This document shows, in pieces, positions 49,884 to 58,272 of a stretch of 64,000 nucleotides of DNA (position 1 is its first letter; each line of letters starts with the position of its first letter). The notes under the pieces are model-generated. The model did no database searches and was not told where the DNA came from. It saw nothing but the letters and a program-made list of their open reading frames with translations. The position numbers were made by a program, and so were the translations under genes. Location of the stretch: NCBI RefSeq assembly GCF_001619615.1, contig NZ_LQQP01000012.1, positions 186,001 to 250,000 of the forward strand, given 5' to 3'. The stretch is from Microbacterium sp. T32. GTDB taxonomy: Bacteria > Actinomycetota > Actinomycetes > Actinomycetales > Microbacteriaceae.

Positions 49884-50257
49884 CCGCCTGGGAGAAGTAC
49901 CGCGAGCACGCCGCCGCGACCGCGTACCGCCGCCCCGGTAGCGATGAACCGTTCTACATGCGGACTCACACCCCGGCATCGTCGGGGGAGTGGGCGGCGC
50001 GCATGCGCAAGGTGGAGCCGGGGCGCGCGGTGAAGATCAGCGAGCCGACCGACTCCAACCCCATGCAGTCGGCCCCGTTCGTGCTGTTCGCGGCGTACGA
50101 CACGCGCAACAAGTACGGGCGCGCGGCACGGCCCGAGATCACGGCGACACACCCCTACGCGCTCACGACGTACGTGGAAGGCGACCTGTCCACCGAGTTC
50201 TACGCCACCGCCGACGACCGCGACCGCGCGCTGTATCTCCTGGAGCGTGCGGCGTGA
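49880..50257 (+). CDS. hypothetical protein
   Basis: A 125-residue protein (VTAWEKYREHAAATAYRRPG) with a basic middle and beta-rich second half. GTGA overlaps both sides. Function unknown. Confidence 0.58.
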   Translation: MTAWEKYREHAAATAYRRPGSDEPFYMRTHTPASSGEWAARMRKVEPGRAVKISEPTDSNPMQSAPFVLFAAYDTRNKYGRAARPEITATHPYALTTYVEGDLSTEFYATADDRDRALYLLERAA

Positions 50258-50565
50258 CCGGCCCCGGCTTCCCCTCCGTCCTCGACGACTTCGCCACCGT
50301 CGAGAAGAACCCGCACAGCGGCGCGAGGTGGGTCTACGACGCCGGGATGAGACTCCCGCAGACGGACCGCGGCGCTGAGGATGTCGCCATGGCGGACGGC
50401 ATCGTCCGCGCGAAGTTCGCCGCCTCCCAGTGGCGCGACAGCGTGGCCAGCGCAGCCGCACAGCTCCGCGCCCTCCTCGATGCCGCGGACGACGGCGACG
50501 CCGCCGCGCGCTACCGCGCACGCAAGGCCGCCCGTGAGCTGCTGCACCTGCTGGGGGAGAGCTGA
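50254..50565 (+). CDS. hypothetical helical protein
   Basis: A 103-residue protein (VTGPGFPSVLDDFATVEKNP); the C-terminal half is a long Ala/Arg-rich helix (RDSVASAAAQLRALLDAADD). The stop shares one base with the next ATG (TGATG). Confidence 0.58.
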   Translation: MTGPGFPSVLDDFATVEKNPHSGARWVYDAGMRLPQTDRGAEDVAMADGIVRAKFAASQWRDSVASAAAQLRALLDAADDGDAAARYRARKAARELLHLLGES

Positions 50566-50810
50566 TGCCCGGATTCTGCGAGGACCACGGACGCCGCCAC
50601 CTCGACCGGTACGAATGCGGAGAAATGTACCGCGCCGAGGCTGCAGCCGCTCGCGACGCCGAGAACCAGGCGCGCGCCGAGCGGATCGCGGACGGCCTCA
50701 TTCGCCACACGTACCGCGAGAACCTGCCCGAACGTCAGCGCATCGAGTTGCGCACCATCGCCACCGCCGCCGCCCTGCAAGCCCTCACCGAGAAGGAGAA
50801 CGCACGATGA
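50565..50810 (+). CDS. hypothetical helical protein
   Basis: An 81-residue protein. MPGFCEDHGRRHLDRYECGE has Cys and His in a zinc-like order, then a long helix (YRAEAAAARDAENQARAERI). ATGA overlap with the next gene. Confidence 0.55.
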   Translation: MPGFCEDHGRRHLDRYECGEMYRAEAAAARDAENQARAERIADGLIRHTYRENLPERQRIELRTIATAAALQALTEKENAR

Positions 50811-51151
50811 TCACCACGCACACCACCCCCAGCGCTGGGAGCGCGTGCCACGCCTGGGCGCACTCCTATGAGCACATGTGGGACATGGCCGACAGATTCC
50901 ACGGGGCACTCACTCTCTCCGAGGCCGTCGCCCTCGCCGACGTGCTCGCCGCCGCGGGCCGCGGTGACCTGGCCGCGAGCTTGATTCGCGGGTGGGGCAT
51001 CGGGGATCCCGAGATGGTCGAGGACCACAACGACAACCAGGACGACCCGCACTACATCGCGCGCCTGATCTACAGCTACGGCGACCCCATCAGCGAATAC
51101 GCCGACGGCCTCCCGTGGCTCCCGCCGCGCGCGGAGGTGAGCGGACTGTGA
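50807..51151 (+). CDS. hypothetical protein
   Basis: A 114-residue acidic protein (MITTHTTPSAGSACHAWAHS), with SEAVALADVLAAAGRGDLAA in the middle. C-terminal codons EVSGL carry GGAGGTGA as RBS for the next gene. Confidence 0.58.
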   Translation: MITTHTTPSAGSACHAWAHSYEHMWDMADRFHGALTLSEAVALADVLAAAGRGDLAASLIRGWGIGDPEMVEDHNDNQDDPHYIARLIYSYGDPISEYADGLPWLPPRAEVSGL

Positions 51152-51654
51152 CCACCGAACGCACAACCGCCGAGAGCATCGCCGGGAGCGTGCTCCTCCT
51201 CCACGTTTCCCCGGGCGGCGGGTCGTCTGGCCGGGGCATCGACGAGCCGCGCGCCGACAAGGTGGCCGAGACCATCACCGGCGCGGAACTCCTCCGCCTC
51301 CTCACCCGGGCCGCCGAGGAGGGCACCGCCGACCGGTGGAACGAAGCCCACTTCGCGCGCTGGCGCATGGTGGAAGAAGTGCGCCGCCTCGCCACCGCTA
51401 CCGACAGCCTGAGCCTGTATCGGTTCATCGAGCGCGAGGAGAAGGAGCGCCGCGAGTCCACCGAGGACTACGCCGCCATCCGTGCCGCTGTCGAGGTGTT
51501 CCGGGACGCATCCGAGCGCGCCTCGAACCTCCACGCGGACGCCACTGACGCAGACGACATGCTGAACGCCGACGGCATCTACGAGCAGGCCGCGCGCGCG
51601 TTCGCTCCCGTCGCGGCCCGCTTCCTCGCTGACCGGCTGGGGGTGAGGTGGTGA
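51148..51654 (+). CDS. hypothetical helical protein
   Basis: A 168-residue mostly helical protein (VTTERTTAESIAGSVLLLHV; LYRFIEREEKERRESTEDYA). GTGA overlap upstream. Function unknown. Confidence 0.58.
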   Translation: MTTERTTAESIAGSVLLLHVSPGGGSSGRGIDEPRADKVAETITGAELLRLLTRAAEEGTADRWNEAHFARWRMVEEVRRLATATDSLSLYRFIEREEKERRESTEDYAAIRAAVEVFRDASERASNLHADATDADDMLNADGIYEQAARAFAPVAARFLADRLGVRW

Positions 51655-51908
51655 CCGCGGCATTCGTCACCGTGGGCGCGAACGTGCGCCACTGGATCAC
51701 GTTCGAGGTCATCGACCCGACCCCCGAGGAGCTGGCAACCCTCGAACAGGAGGACTCGACCGAAGCCCTCACCCTGGCATCCGCCCTGTTCGACGCTCAC
51801 CGGCTCGAATACCGCAGCAGCGACGACGAGATTAGCGGCGGATGGTCGCCGTTCGAGGAGCACCGCGAGGGCGCGTTGGTCGGCTTCGAGGCGGTGAGCG
51901 ACGAGTGA
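51651..51908 (+). CDS. hypothetical protein
   Basis: An 85-residue protein (VTAAFVTVGANVRHWITFEV), strand-helix-strand pattern, acidic. GTGA overlaps both sides; its end AVSDE carries GGCGGTGA for the next gene. Confidence 0.55.
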   Translation: MTAAFVTVGANVRHWITFEVIDPTPEELATLEQEDSTEALTLASALFDAHRLEYRSSDDEISGGWSPFEEHREGALVGFEAVSDE

Positions 51909-52153
51909 GCCTCTTCGACCTCCCCGAGCAGTACGAAGCCCACCCGCCCCACACCTGGACCGTGGAGCGAAGAGCGCAAGGCCGCACGGTGGAATACCGC
52001 GTGATGATCGCCCCGGGGCGGTGCGCCGACAGCGAGGGCACGCGCGCCGACGCTCAGCGCGTCATCGACCGGCCAGACTCGTGGCTCCGCCGTCAGTACG
52101 ACAAGGAGGCCGCCGCCGTGCTGAGCGGCTCCGGGGCGGCGGTGCTCTCGTGA
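51905..52153 (+). CDS. hypothetical protein
   Basis: An 82-residue protein (VSLFDLPEQYEAHPPHTWTV), beta-rich start and helical middle. The stop shares a base with the next ATG. Confidence 0.55.
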   Translation: MSLFDLPEQYEAHPPHTWTVERRAQGRTVEYRVMIAPGRCADSEGTRADAQRVIDRPDSWLRRQYDKEAAAVLSGSGAAVLS

Positions 52154-52494
52154 TGTTCGCGAGCAAGACGCCGCGCGACCTCAATCGAGACCCGCGCCCC
52201 CTCAGCACTATCGGCACGGGTCGCCGCGTGGCGGTTGGCTCCAACTACGCGGGGGAGACCGTGCCGAACCCCCGCCCCGAGTACGACCACCCCCAGCACA
52301 ACGAGCCGAACTGGTTACTCGTGGCGTTCCGCGACGAGCCGCGCGAGCCCGGCGAAACCGAGGCCGAGCGCATCGCCTGGTGGAAAGGCTTCGGCGCAGA
52401 CCACCGCACCACGGCAACCGACGAAGAGCGCGAGCACTTCCGCCGCGTCCTTACCCGCCTCGCTCGATTCACAGAACAGGAGACCCCCGCATGA
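52153..52494 (+). CDS. hypothetical protein
   Basis: A 113-residue acidic protein (MFASKTPRDLNRDPRPLSTI), with WWKGFGADHRTTATDEEREH near the C-terminus. ATGA overlap with the next gene. Confidence 0.55.
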   Translation: MFASKTPRDLNRDPRPLSTIGTGRRVAVGSNYAGETVPNPRPEYDHPQHNEPNWLLVAFRDEPREPGETEAERIAWWKGFGADHRTTATDEEREHFRRVLTRLARFTEQETPA

Positions 52495-52673
52495 GCGCCC
52501 CCGGATTCACCCTCACGATGCCCGCCGCCGAGTCGGGCGACCAGATCGCCGCCGTTTTGCATGCAGTCGCGGACCGTTTCGCGAACGAAGTCGACGGCCT
52601 CACCCCGCCGGTGTCGTCCGGCATCCACAAGATCGAGGGCCGCACCGTGGCCGAATGGAGCGTGAACCAGTGA
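52491..52673 (+). CDS. small hypothetical protein
   Basis: A 60-residue protein (MSAPGFTLTMPAAESGDQIA) with a central helix and a C-terminal strand pair. It contains the operator-like TTTTGCATGCAG in its coding sequence. Confidence 0.52.
   Translation: MSAPGFTLTMPAAESGDQIAAVLHAVADRFANEVDGLTPPVSSGIHKIEGRTVAEWSVNQ
52555..52566. promoter_or_regulatory. operator-like palindrome TTTTGCATGCAG in coding sequence
   Basis: Symmetric-core variant of the element motif; the right arm is one base off consensus. Confidence 0.4.
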
Positions 52674-53050
52674 GCTACCCCACCACCATCACCAGCGAGG
52701 CATTCCAGGCCGTCCGCGCGGACTTCCTGCGCGCCGAGACCGCGCACCGAAACGCCACCCTGGACGAGATGCAGCGCCTCATCCCCGAGGGCGTCACCGG
52801 CCTCATCTTCCGCCTGAACGACACCCCCCGCCTCACCTTCGACGGCTTCTACGTGGAGGGCGAGGACGAGGAGCGCTGGGCCGAGGAGATCGACCAGTAC
52901 ACCGACGAGCTGAACGACACGCTCGACCTCATGGCCGCCGAGCTCGGCATCTGCGACTTCGAGGGCGCTGACGACCTGTTCATGCGCCGCGACCCTGACA
53001 GCGACGAAGAGGCGTGGGTCGTCATGCCCGAGGGGTGGGACCGACTGTGA
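52670..53050 (+). CDS. hypothetical acidic protein
   Basis: A 126-residue strongly acidic protein (EGEDEERWAEEIDQYTDELN) that could act as a DNA mimic, but charge alone is weak evidence. GTGA overlaps both sides. Confidence 0.57.
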   Translation: MSYPTTITSEAFQAVRADFLRAETAHRNATLDEMQRLIPEGVTGLIFRLNDTPRLTFDGFYVEGEDEERWAEEIDQYTDELNDTLDLMAAELGICDFEGADDLFMRRDPDSDEEAWVVMPEGWDRL

Positions 53051-53334
53051 GCCTCCACCACGACGACGCGCTCCGTCTGTTCGACGCGCTCGCTCTGTTC
53101 CCGAGCCTTTCCACCGAGGACCGCGCCCGGATCGCCAACGCCGCCGAGGACCAGCACCCCGCCGCGTGGGCGGATGCCAAGGAGGTTCGCCTCGACGGCG
53201 GGCTCCTGCTCCGTCCCCACACCCTCAACGAAGCGTGCCGCTGGGCACCCAACCCCACCGCCGGCCAGATCATCGCCGGCCTCTACTACGCCGCCGGCGT
53301 CATCGCCGGCCCCCGCACGAAGGAGAACGCATGA
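53047..53334 (+). CDS. hypothetical protein
   Basis: A 95-residue helical protein (VSLHHDDALRLFDALALFPS) ending in GLYYAAGVIAGPRTKENA. GTGA and ATGA overlaps. Function unknown. Confidence 0.57.
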   Translation: MSLHHDDALRLFDALALFPSLSTEDRARIANAAEDQHPAAWADAKEVRLDGGLLLRPHTLNEACRWAPNPTAGQIIAGLYYAAGVIAGPRTKENA

Positions 53335-53870
53335 GCACCTGGAACAGCATCACCATCGAGCGCCCCGGCGCGCTCACCCTCGACACCCTGCCTGACGCCC
53401 TCACGGGCGACGCGGAAATCTGGGAGGACCGTGACGAGGACGACGAGCGCGTCACGATCCCCGAGTACGAGCCGTACGCGTGGAACCCGGGCTACAAGCT
53501 CCCCGAGCGTCCCGGCAACCCGGAGGGCAACATCACGATCGAGGGCCGCAGCAAGTACCGCGCCGACGACGCGATCGCCGCCCTGATCGAACTGTCGAAG
53601 ACGACGGGCCGCATCACCCATTACCAGGAGTGGGATAACGACGGCCCCGGGCAGGAGACCACCGTCTACGAGAACGGCGAGTACATCCATGCCGCGAGCA
53701 AGGTGAGCGACATGGTGCCCGCCAACCTGCACGAACTGATCGCCAACGTTCGCCGCTACGTGCGTCGCGATGACCGGGGCGACATCTACACCGAGCTGGG
53801 CCCGCAGTCGATGGAAGCCGTCATGGCCCTTCTCGACGCCCTGGACCCGCAGAAGGCGGTGACCGCGTGA
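53331..53870 (+). CDS. hypothetical protein
   Basis: A 179-residue protein (MSTWNSITIERPGALTLDTL). YRADDAIAALIELSKTTGRI and THYQEWDNDGPGQETTVYEN suggest an alpha/beta domain. The end KAVTA carries the next RBS. Confidence 0.57.
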   Translation: MSTWNSITIERPGALTLDTLPDALTGDAEIWEDRDEDDERVTIPEYEPYAWNPGYKLPERPGNPEGNITIEGRSKYRADDAIAALIELSKTTGRITHYQEWDNDGPGQETTVYENGEYIHAASKVSDMVPANLHELIANVRRYVRRDDRGDIYTELGPQSMEAVMALLDALDPQKAVTA

Positions 53871-54232
53871 CCGTCACCGACGCCGAGGGCGATGCCCTCA
53901 TCGCAGCCCTGGGTGCCGCACAGAGCGCGGTCCGCGCGCACACCTTCCCCGCACTCGTGGAGGAGGAGGTGACCGACGACGGCGAGACCTTCATGGCCCT
54001 ACGCTGCCCGAGGTGCGACGGCATCGTGAGCGACGGCGACCTGTTCGCGATCAGCCCCGCCGAGCACTGGGCACCGAACGAGTACCCCGACGACGACTCG
54101 TTCGACCACCGCCGCATCTACTTCGACTCGGAGGAGCGCCCCTACCTCGAAGAGACCATGTACTACAGCCACGGCGACGCCCCCGGTCACGCCGTGAGCC
54201 TGCCCGACGGATGGACGGAGGACTGGACATGA
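53867..54232 (+). CDS. hypothetical protein with one CxxC
   Basis: A 121-residue acidic protein. MALRCPRCDGIVSDGDLFAI holds a zinc-ribbon-like CPRCDG knuckle, but no second pair follows. GTGA and ATGA overlaps. Function unknown. Confidence 0.57.
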   Translation: MTVTDAEGDALIAALGAAQSAVRAHTFPALVEEEVTDDGETFMALRCPRCDGIVSDGDLFAISPAEHWAPNEYPDDDSFDHRRIYFDSEERPYLEETMYYSHGDAPGHAVSLPDGWTEDWT

Positions 54233-54876
54233 AGACCATCGAGGAGATCGCGCGCGACGTCGCCGAGACCGCCACCCTGTCCGACACCCAGAACCCCGAG
54301 ACCGGCGCGTACGAGCCGGTCATCGAAGACCTCGACCAACTCGCCGCCTTCATCGAGGACGGCATCCGCGCCGACCGCGCCCAGCGTGACGACACGCTCG
54401 ACGCGTGGCCGGGTGAGGTCTCCGACCTCATGTTCGACGACAAGAGCAACGACGTGGAGTGGCTGCGCGGGCTTGGAGATCGTGCGATAAGCCACGGCCC
54501 GGAGCCGGTCGCCCCCACTCGGAGCAAGACCAACCTCGCCGACTCGTTCGCCCAGGCCCACGGGCGCGGCAAGGTCAACAAGTGGTTGCCCGTCCGGGAG
54601 TACCGCGCCACCGGCGAGGAGCGCATCGCGTTCGAGGGGGAGATCTGGCTCGTCGACGAAAGCGGCGAAGCCGTCAACCTCACCCCCTACGAGGGCGCCC
54701 TGCCGCACGGCGTCTTCGCCCCCGTGAACAGCGACTACGGCATCGAGCGGGACGACGAGCTGGCGGTGTTCGAGTCCGACTTCGACGCCGCCGCCGCGAT
54801 CCGCAACTACCTCACCACCATCACCGGCCAGACCTACTCGATCTGGTACGACGCAGAACAGGAGACCACCCCGTGA
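54229..54876 (+). CDS. hypothetical protein
   Basis: A 215-residue acidic protein (MKTIEEIARDVAETATLSDT) immediately before, and GTGA-coupled to, the SMC-like ATPase. Contains ADSFAQAHGRGKVNKWLPVR and a C-terminal beta-rich region. It could be a partner of the ATPase (inference from coupling). Confidence 0.58.
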   Translation: MKTIEEIARDVAETATLSDTQNPETGAYEPVIEDLDQLAAFIEDGIRADRAQRDDTLDAWPGEVSDLMFDDKSNDVEWLRGLGDRAISHGPEPVAPTRSKTNLADSFAQAHGRGKVNKWLPVREYRATGEERIAFEGEIWLVDESGEAVNLTPYEGALPHGVFAPVNSDYGIERDDELAVFESDFDAAAAIRNYLTTITGQTYSIWYDAEQETTP

Positions 54877-56123
54877 CCCAGAGCTTCACCGTCAAGAACT
54901 ACAAGGGCGTGCGAGAGATCACGCTCCAACCCGAGGGATCCCTCGTCGTCATCGCAGGAGCCAACGGGGCGGGCAAGTCCAGCTTCATCGACGGGATCTG
55001 CGAACTCTTCGATGCCCGCGGCACCAAGCTCACCCCGAAGCCCATCCGCGACGGCGAAGACGAGGCGCGCGCCGAGTTCGTGGACACCAACCTCGGCATC
55101 CGCATCACCCGCACCTGGAAGAAGGACGACGGCGGCAAGCTGGAGGTCGTCAGCCTCGACGGCACCCGCTTCCCCAAGCCGTCCGACGTCGTCGCCAAGC
55201 TCACCGGCGGCGTCATCTTCGACCCCGTCACCTTCCTCAACCTCGACGCCCGCAAGCAGCGCGACGCCCTCCTCGCCAAGGTCTCCCTCCCGTTCGACCT
55301 CGACCAACTCGAACGGGAGAAGGTGAACGCCGAGGACATGCGGCGCGAGGCGGGCCGCGACGTGAAGCGCCTCGAAGGCGCCCTCGCCAGCGCCCCCGAC
55401 GTGCCCGCCGGCACGCCCACCGAGGAGGTCACCAGCCTCGGACTCCTCGCGGACCTCCAGCAGGCCCGCGACTGGAACACCTCGATCAGCCAGGCCGAGA
55501 GCCAGGCCAACGCCATGCAGGCCGCCATCGAACAGTGGAACGCCGAAGAGCAGCGCCTCCTCGCCGCCCTGGAGCAGGCCCGCGCTCAACGGGACAGCAT
55601 CGTCGCCGGGATCGAGCAGGTTCGTGTGCACGCGGCCCAGACGCCCGTCGACACCAGCGCCATCGAGGCGCAGCTCGCGTCCGTCGATCAGGTCAACGCG
55701 CACGTCCGAGCAGCGCGCGACCGACTCAAGCTGGAGGGCGAGCTGAACGTCGCCCGCACCCGCCACGAAGCGCAGCAGGCGATCATCGACCGGATCGAGC
55801 AGCAGAAGCGGGACGGTCTCGCCGCCGCGAACTTCCCCGTCCCCGGCCTCGGTGTCGACGAGACCGGCATCACCTTCGACGGCGTGCCCTTCGGGCAGGT
55901 CAACACCGCCGCCCGCCTCCAGGTCGCCCTCGCCGTCGCCACCGCGGACAACCCCGAGATCAAGCTCGTCATCATCCGTACCGGCGACATGCTCGACGAC
56001 ATTTCGCTCGAACGCGTCCGCGCGATCGCCGACCAGCGCGGCTACACCGTGCTCATGGAACGCGACCGCGACGGCAGCCGCCAGGTCGGCTTCACCATCA
56101 GGGAAGGACAGCTCGATGACTGA
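54873..56123 (+). CDS. SMC/Rad50-like P-loop ATPase
   Basis: A 416-residue protein: Walker A VIAGANGAGKSSFIDG near residue 35, a coiled-coil arm from about 160 to 320 (QAESQANAMQAAIEQWNAEE), and a C-terminal head with FGQVNTAARLQVALAVA and LVIIRTGDMLDDISLERVR. The segment after LVIIR is RTGDMLDD, so the Walker B acid is displaced from the usual place. Related phage proteins take part in recombination or end processing; here it precedes helicase and nuclease genes. Confidence 0.8.
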   Translation: MTQSFTVKNYKGVREITLQPEGSLVVIAGANGAGKSSFIDGICELFDARGTKLTPKPIRDGEDEARAEFVDTNLGIRITRTWKKDDGGKLEVVSLDGTRFPKPSDVVAKLTGGVIFDPVTFLNLDARKQRDALLAKVSLPFDLDQLEREKVNAEDMRREAGRDVKRLEGALASAPDVPAGTPTEEVTSLGLLADLQQARDWNTSISQAESQANAMQAAIEQWNAEEQRLLAALEQARAQRDSIVAGIEQVRVHAAQTPVDTSAIEAQLASVDQVNAHVRAARDRLKLEGELNVARTRHEAQQAIIDRIEQQKRDGLAAANFPVPGLGVDETGITFDGVPFGQVNTAARLQVALAVATADNPEIKLVIIRTGDMLDDISLERVRAIADQRGYTVLMERDRDGSRQVGFTIREGQLDD

Positions 56124-56418
56124 CACCACCGTCGCCACCTTCGCCCCCGGACGCGAGGGCGCGCGCATCGGAGCGATGCGAGCCAACCTCGCCCGCGACG
56201 ACTGGTACCCGCGGTTCGAGCGCCAGGGACCCCACTGGCGCGCACTCGGGGTCGTCTTCCCCGACGGCGCGACCGTGCAACTCCGCACCACCCCGGGACC
56301 GCGCTTCCAGATCGTCGACCACGAAGACCTCGGCACGTTCCGCACCCGGGATCACGCCGCGCGCGTGGCCCGCGCCGAGGCCCTGCGCGCCTGGGAAGCA
56401 TGGGAGGCGGGACGATGA
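56116..56418 (+). CDS. hypothetical protein
   Basis: A 100-residue basic protein (MTDTTVATFAPGREGARIGA) with a Trp-rich centre (DDWYPRFERQGPHWRALG) and an Arg/Ala helix at the end. Starts 8 bases inside the ATPase gene. Function unknown. Confidence 0.55.
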   Translation: MTDTTVATFAPGREGARIGAMRANLARDDWYPRFERQGPHWRALGVVFPDGATVQLRTTPGPRFQIVDHEDLGTFRTRDHAARVARAEALRAWEAWEAGR

Positions 56419-56609
56419 GCCGCACCGACTGGGAGAAGGAGCGCGCGGAACTCGAGCAGCGACTCGAGCCGTTCACGCGTGAGAGCGCGACGGGGGAGCG
56501 GTACGTCATCCCGCACCCCGCCGTCGCCCGATTCGCGCGCGCCTACGACCGCCTGTTCCGCTACGGCCTGGAACGCGGATGGCTCGGCGGAGAGCCGGTG
56601 CCCGCGTGA
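56415..56609 (+). CDS. small hypothetical protein
   Basis: A 64-residue helical protein (MSRTDWEKERAELEQRLEPF). ATGA overlap upstream and GTGA overlap with the metallopeptidase gene. Confidence 0.52.
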   Translation: MSRTDWEKERAELEQRLEPFTRESATGERYVIPHPAVARFARAYDRLFRYGLERGWLGGEPVPA

Positions 56610-57094
56610 AGGCCTCGGGTGCGATCGTCGGCGGCGTGGTGATCGTCGCCGCGTTCGCTGCGCTGAACGTCGCCGCGGCGGTGGCACTTCCGACGGCCGT
56701 GAAGGTCGAACCGGATCCCCACGCCGAGGCAGGCCCGACGCCACTGCCGCCGGTGATCCTCCCTCCGGTCGCCACGCCCGCGACGCTCGACGCATACGGC
56801 ATCCTCGCCCAGCGATCCGAGCCGCTCGTCCAGGTCGTCTACTCAGCCGACCCCGCCGTGAACTGTGGCCTCAACGTCGCCCCCGTCGGCGGATGCTTCC
56901 ACCCCGAGCAGCCCGAGACCATCGTGCTCTCGCCCGGTGTGGAAGGAGCGCAGCTCACCTACCTCGTCCTCCACGAACTCGCCCACGTCCGTCAGAACCG
57001 CTACGGCGTGCCCCTCGACGAATGCGCCGCAGATGCGGCCGCAGTCGCCTGGGGCGCCGACGAAGCCCTCACCTTCTACCTCCCCAACTGCTAA
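56606..57094 (+). CDS. membrane-anchored zinc metallopeptidase
   Basis: A 162-residue protein: N-terminal signal anchor (AIVGGVVIVAAFAALNVAAA), Pro-rich stalk, then a compact domain with VLHELAHVRQNRYG (HExxH) and, 13 residues on, DECAADAAAVAWG supplying the third ligand. This is the minimal gluzincin pattern. The active site would lie outside the membrane. Four Cys in the outer domain could form disulfides. Possible roles are lysis, surface modification or exclusion (inference). Confidence 0.72.
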   Translation: MKASGAIVGGVVIVAAFAALNVAAAVALPTAVKVEPDPHAEAGPTPLPPVILPPVATPATLDAYGILAQRSEPLVQVVYSADPAVNCGLNVAPVGGCFHPEQPETIVLSPGVEGAQLTYLVLHELAHVRQNRYGVPLDECAADAAAVAWGADEALTFYLPNC

Positions 57095-57103
57095 GGAGCA
57101 GGC

Positions 57104-57400
57104 ATGACCATCGCCGCCATCGTCCCCGTCTACACCCACCGCACCCACGAAACCGTCGAGCGCCTGGCCGAACGCGGTGTCACCGTCGACGTGCTCGACG
57201 TCGACCTCGCCATCGCCAGCGCCGTGACCTCCCTCCACGAGCAGAGCGAACGCGGAGGCTGGCCCGACCCCGACGACGATCACACCTGGGACCGCTACAT
57301 CGAGCCGCGCGTCCTCGACCGCCTCGACATCGACCCCGATGTGTTCGGCGAGGCATCCGTCGCGCACGACGCGCCGGCCCCGATCGGAGCCGCGCTGTGA
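57104..57400 (+). CDS. hypothetical protein
   Basis: A 98-residue protein (MTIAAIVPVYTHRTHETVER), Rossmann-like start IAAIVPVYTHRTHETVERLA but too short for a full fold. RBS AAGGAGC. GTGA overlap with the next gene. Confidence 0.55.
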   Translation: MTIAAIVPVYTHRTHETVERLAERGVTVDVLDVDLAIASAVTSLHEQSERGGWPDPDDDHTWDRYIEPRVLDRLDIDPDVFGEASVAHDAPAPIGAAL

Positions 57401-57969
57401 CCACCACCCTCCAGCAGTCGCTCGCGATCCAGGCCGTGAAGAAGGCCGACGAGGACTACCGCGCCCTTCGCAAGGTCGTCGAAGCGACCGTCCGCGCCGA
57501 GATCGCCAAGCGCACCCAGGAAGCCTCTGACAACGTCGCTCGCGCTACCTGGGCCGCACGCCAGGCGGGGGTCGGACCGACGCGGCTCGCCCGCGAGGCA
57601 TTCGGCCACGAGGGCCGCGCCACGGTCTACCGCTACCTCGCTCGAGGCGGTGAGCTCGCCGGGGACACGCCCACCGTGGTCAGCGCCGCGGACGAGGTGG
57701 TCTCCGAGTTCGAGTGGGTCCAGCCCGGCGTCGTCCGCGTTCAGCCGGCGGCCGCCACGCTCGCCCCGCTGCTCGCCATGCTCGACATCGACGGCGCGGG
57801 CCGCGCATTCTGGGCCGACTTCGAGGTCGTCGACGGGCGCGTGCTCCCGCTCACCGAGGCGTGGACCGCGGAGGAAGGCCGCAACCCGGTCGTCGCGCTC
57901 GTCATCGGCGAGGACCCCACCTACCGAGAGCGCGTCGCGTCATGGGCCGCGGGTAAGGTGGCCGCGTGA
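57397..57969 (+). CDS. hypothetical protein with HTH-like centre
   Basis: A 190-residue protein. ARATWAARQAGVGPTRLARE then FGHEGRATVYRYLARGGELA reads as a resolvase/TetR-like HTH between a helical N-terminus and an alpha/beta C-terminal domain. Possible DNA-binding regulator; weak call. Confidence 0.52.
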   Translation: MTTTLQQSLAIQAVKKADEDYRALRKVVEATVRAEIAKRTQEASDNVARATWAARQAGVGPTRLAREAFGHEGRATVYRYLARGGELAGDTPTVVSAADEVVSEFEWVQPGVVRVQPAAATLAPLLAMLDIDGAGRAFWADFEVVDGRVLPLTEAWTAEEGRNPVVALVIGEDPTYRERVASWAAGKVAA

Positions 57970-58271
57970 TGAAGACCCCCCAGGAGATCGCTACCGCCAT
58001 CCTCGGGAAGGAGCCCACCCTCCCGGAGGAGCGTGCAACCTGGCAGGCCATCGTGGACGCCATCGCCGAGGACCGCGAGGACCGCGAGACCTACTTCGCC
58101 ACCGACGCGGACTGGACCGTCGAGCAGCACGAGGTGAAGGGCGGACTCGTGACGGACCTTCTCGTCTGGCCTGGCGGCGCAGACGCCCTCACCCGCGAGC
58201 CCGTCGCGGTCCTCGCCCTCACCGATGCCGGCGTCGACGCGCTCGTCGCCACACTCAAGCCCGGAGCCTGA
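57966..58271 (+). CDS. hypothetical protein
   Basis: A 101-residue acidic protein (VMKTPQEIATAILGKEPTLP). GTG overlaps the upstream stop; an ATG immediately follows as alternative start. Ends one base before the helicase gene. Function unknown. Confidence 0.55.
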   Translation: MMKTPQEIATAILGKEPTLPEERATWQAIVDAIAEDREDRETYFATDADWTVEQHEVKGGLVTDLLVWPGGADALTREPVAVLALTDAGVDALVATLKPGA

Positions 58272-58272
58272 C

